This document shows, one piece after another, positions 5,829 through 6,994 of a stretch of DNA of 6,994 nt. This DNA comes from Candidatus Poseidoniaceae archaeon (GTDB lineage: Archaea > Thermoplasmatota > Poseidoniia > Poseidoniales > Poseidoniaceae). The notes beneath the pieces are model-generated. The model worked only from the letters and a program-made list of their open reading frames with translations, searched no databases and had not been told where the DNA came from. Made by a program: the position numbers and the translations under genes. The stretch spans positions 1 through 6,994 of the forward strand of contig DUKK01000090.1 in NCBI GenBank assembly GCA_013329355.1. Reading direction: 5' to 3'. Positions within the stretch are counted from its first letter, which is position 1; every line of letters begins with the position of its first letter.

Positions 5829-6821
5829 TCACTGTTTGGACGCTTCACCGAGTTGTGCCAGCAGTCCGTCGAATATCCTGAGCAAACCTCTGAGTGTAAC
5901 TTCTGAGACATTAGCAACCTTGCAGATATCTGATTGTGTACGAGATGTTCCTGACTCAGACGCTGCTTTGTAAATCAATGCTGCAGCCACACCCATTGGC
6001 TTCTTACCTTGCCATATGTCTTCATGCGGCTGTATCTTAGACCACAGGTGGTTGACTTGAGTGAAAATATTAGGCGGTAATTGTAGGTCAGAAATGAACT
6101 TGTCAAAGTATTCATTAGGTGATGTTATTTTGTGCAAGTTAAGTTTACGTGATACCTGCCTAATTAACCTAGAGAGTTCCTTTTCGGTGATGTCATAACT
6201 CGTGGCAATTTCTGGAATCTGTCTTGGCAGGTTTTCCTCACGGGCAACCAAGTAAGTACAGGCTGCAGCAACACCGGCGATTGACCTTCCAGTAACAAAG
6301 CCATCACCACTTAATCTTCGGTATAACCTAGCAGTTTCTTCTTGGAGTGATTTAGGTAAATCAGACCTGTCTCTGATCATCTGGTTAGCTTTTACAAGGT
6401 TGCGCTCTCGACTTTTTCTAGTCTTAGAGCGCTCATCTATGACTCTTCTTCGACGCCAGTCCCTTCTCGCTTGGGAACTAATTCCGTGTCTGCCGGCAGA
6501 TCCCGTGTTGAGGTCTCGAACATCAATCGATGTGTTGAGTCCTTTGTCGGCGAGGGTGTAGGTAAGCGGTTGCCCAACTCTAGAACGATCTTCGGTTTTA
6601 TCTCTGTTAGTCCATTCTGCACCGGGGTCTATGACATTTTCTTCAACAACTAGGCCACATGAATTGCAGATGATTTCTCCTCTGGTATCGTCTAGTTGCC
6701 AATCGACAACTCCACACTCTTCACATGGTCTGGTATGACCGTCAACCACCCTGCGGTTCGGATCAAACAGCCCGTATTCTTTAATGTCGGGTCTAGAACT
6801 TTTTCTCTTATCGGATTCCAT
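5829..6821 (-). CDS. tfb: Transcription initiation factor B (archaeal TFIIB homologue)
   Basis: This is a full-length 330-residue TFB. After an N-terminal extension of about 30 charged residues comes the zinc ribbon, with Cys33/Cys36 and Cys52/Cys55 (CEECG and CNSCG), which docks on RNA polymerase. Residues 67-95 are the B-reader region (GAEWTNRDKTEDRSRVG, then LTYTLADKGLNTSID). They are followed by a very Arg-rich linker (RRDWRRRR, 119-126) and two cyclin-fold repeats, about 140-235 (containing GRSIAGVAAACTYLV) and about 238-322 (containing KKPMGVAAALIYKA). The second repeat ends in a helix-turn-helix, RTQSDICKVANVSEVTLRG, which binds the BRE beside the TATA box. The protein recruits polymerase to TBP-bound promoters. 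The start is set by GGAGG 8 bases upstream, with a good TATA box further up. It heads a leftward cluster with the Cys4 and propeller-like genes. Whether it is the main TFB or one of several paralogues cannot be told here. Confidence 0.96.
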   Translation of the reverse strand: MESDKRKSSRPDIKEYGLFDPNRRVVDGHTRPCEECGVVDWQLDDTRGEIICNSCGLVVEENVIDPGAEWTNRDKTEDRSRVGQPLTYTLADKGLNTSIDVRDLNTGSAGRHGISSQARRDWRRRRVIDERSKTRKSRERNLVKANQMIRDRSDLPKSLQEETARLYRRLSGDGFVTGRSIAGVAAACTYLVAREENLPRQIPEIATSYDITEKELSRLIRQVSRKLNLHKITSPNEYFDKFISDLQLPPNIFTQVNHLWSKIQPHEDIWQGKKPMGVAAALIYKAASESGTSRTQSDICKVANVSEVTLRGLLRIFDGLLAQLGEASKQ

Positions 6822-6829
6822 TTACTTAA

Positions 6830-6834
6830 CCTCC
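6830..6834 (-). promoter_or_regulatory. Shine-Dalgarno of tfb
   Basis: GGAGG on the minus strand lies 8 bases before the ATG at 6821, within TGGAGGTTAAGTAA. This strong match supports the start. Confidence 0.75.
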
Positions 6835-6857
6835 AGTTATCTAGTTGTATCTCGACC

Positions 6858-6865
6858 AATATAAA
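6858..6865 (-). promoter_or_regulatory. TATA box of the tfb transcription unit
   Basis: TTTATATT on the minus strand closely matches the archaeal TATA consensus. A start about 26 bases downstream would fall near 6835, leaving a leader of roughly 14 bases that just includes the Shine-Dalgarno. Position and sequence are seen; the start site is inferred. Confidence 0.6.
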
Positions 6866-6956
6866 CTCGTTGATGTTTTGCTTACTCCAATTGCTGTGCA
6901 ATGCCTCATGTTCACCGTTTAGTTACCACTGGTATGCTTGTAACTAGATTGGAGTT

Positions 6957-6964
6957 GATATAAA
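6957..6964 (+). promoter_or_regulatory. Possible TATA box for a rightward gene beyond the window
   Basis: GATATAAA on the plus strand would place initiation near 6987, at the right edge. The 6822-6994 stretch holds no convincing gene of its own, so a divergent gene starting just outside the window is plausible. Confidence 0.35.
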
Positions 6965-6994
6965 CTGTTGTTTAATCAGCATTATAGGTCTATA

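Noticed and set aside
5566..5973. Plus-strand open frame of 135 codons over the tfb 3' end and the Cys4 gene
   Set aside because: It runs antisense to two supported genes, and the translation has no recognisable domain.

Overview
The window looks like chromosomal DNA from a free-living euryarchaeon. The evidence is a membrane-type archaeal Lon protease (LonB) C-terminal half, a full-length transcription factor B (TFB), ribosomal protein L40e, a UPF0147 protein and an archaeal A24 prepilin peptidase. The moderate-to-low GC content, very dense packing and mix of Shine-Dalgarno-led and apparently leaderless genes would fit a planktonic Thermoplasmatota lineage such as Marine Group II/III. That placement is inference from gene content and style, because no rRNA gene is present. 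I see no phage, transposon, CRISPR or tRNA signature.

Layout: 2-1063 (+) is the 3' part of lonB, cut by the left edge. 1126-2475 (+) is a DHA1/TetA-like major facilitator transporter. 2470-2736 (-) is UPF0147, whose end overlaps the transporter. 2812-3807 (+) is an A24 prepilin/preflagellin peptidase, transcribed divergently from UPF0147. 3811-3960 (-) is the 49-residue ribosomal protein L40e. 4062-4841 (+) has a metallo-beta-lactamase fold but has lost almost all its metal ligands. 4834-5445 (-) is a short beta-propeller-like protein, 5514-5789 (-) a small Cys4 putative zinc-binding protein, and 5829-6821 (-) TFB. The last 173 bases hold the TFB promoter and possibly the promoter of a rightward gene beyond the edge.

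The genes form three convergent pairs with almost no spacing (6-bp overlap, 3-bp gap, 8-bp overlap), separated by short divergent promoter regions. The right-hand leftward cluster (TFB, Cys4 protein, propeller-like protein) may be one transcription unit. That would place two uncharacterised small proteins next to a general transcription factor.

The points most worth following up are the metal-ligand-depleted MBL-fold protein, the four-repeat mini-propeller, the TFB-linked Cys4 protein, a 9-1-9 dyad in front of the transporter, and a palindromic TTTAAA that fits as a TATA element for both divergent genes. I found no clear evidence of an undescribed multi-gene defence or mobile system.
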